DNA from: an uncultured Clostridia bacterium | GTDB lineage: Bacteria > Bacillota > Clostridia > TANB77 > CAG-508 | Assembly: GCA_934149155.1 (NCBI GenBank) | Contig: CAKPDZ010000017.1 | Coordinates: forward strand, 1 to 25,801 | Direction of reading: 5' to 3' | Length of the DNA: 25,801 bases | Part shown: positions 25,722-25,801 of the stretch, one piece after another | Layout: every line of letters begins with the position of its first letter | Numbering within the stretch: the first letter of the stretch is position 1 | The notes under the pieces: model-generated | Databases searched by the model: none | The model's input: only the letters and a program-made list of their open reading frames with translations | Told to the model about the DNA's origin: nothing | Program-made: the position numbers and the translations under genes

Positions 25722-25801
25722 TCCTTAAGTTATATACTTAAAGAAAAAGTTCAAAATCTGGCATGTCAGTAATTGCAAGAAATACGTGTATTTTACTTGT
25801 A
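25722..25801. promoter_or_regulatory. Start of a fourth phase switch, upstream of gene G (truncated by window end)
   Basis: TCCTTAAG-TTATATA-CTTAAAGA at 25722-25744, then sequence colinear with the promoter-distal half of the C switch (ATGTCAGTAATT, AATACGTG, ATTTTAC). The partner site and promoter should lie ~160 bp beyond the window. Colinearity with the C switch implies the same OFF orientation. Confidence 0.65.

Noticed and set aside
14133..25744. CRISPR array or insertion sequence as the source of the repeats
   Set aside because: Sites are ~2-4 kb apart or in inverted pairs, not direct repeats with spacers, and no transposase, Cas or target-site duplication is visible.

Overview
The window is about 70% A+T and uses the standard genetic code: TGG encodes Trp, and starts are ATG or GTG behind AGGAGG-type ribosome binding sites. 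A T-box leader before thrS, Bacillota-type promoters, an RNase P RNA gene, an LPXTG-like surface protein and a family of BspA/DUF285 leucine-rich-repeat (LRR) proteins all point to a low-GC Bacillota, most likely a gut Clostridia relative. I cannot name the species.

Positions 1-8600 are mostly housekeeping. On the minus strand, reading from high to low coordinates, come ychF, a small secreted protein with an LPKAG sortase-like tail, a T-box-controlled thrS, a structured 131-bp intergenic element, and the start of a fused ABC-transporter ATPase/permease that runs off the window. On the plus strand, divergent from ychF, are an unknown 233-aa protein and an RluA-family pseudouridine synthase. 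These converge on rnpB (minus strand) with a shared bidirectional terminator. Next are an MgtA-type Mg2+ P-type ATPase (minus) and a 66-aa orphan gene.

Positions 11.9-25.8 kb are an accessory island of five paralogous secreted LRR proteins, all on the minus strand. I call them A (11916-14097, broken), B (14380-16431), C (16773-18725), F (20866-23086, frameshifted) and G (23341-25614). A decayed AAA-ATPase/PD-(D/E)XK gene sits between C and F.

The most interesting feature is what lies upstream of these LRR genes. B, C and F each have a ~205-bp segment bounded by 23-bp inverted repeats of the form TCTTTAAG-N7-CTTAAAGA. Inside each is a near-consensus sigma-A promoter (TTGATA-N17-TATAAT) preceded by a Spo0A-box-like TGTCGAA. 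In all three the promoter points AWAY from the gene. The N7 core differs between loci but agrees within each pair (when one site is reverse-complemented), as expected for site-specific recombinase crossover regions. I infer a family of phase-variable invertible promoters, all captured in the OFF orientation. A fourth begins upstream of G and is cut by the window edge. The broken gene A keeps only a single fused site and no promoter. No recombinase is encoded in the window.
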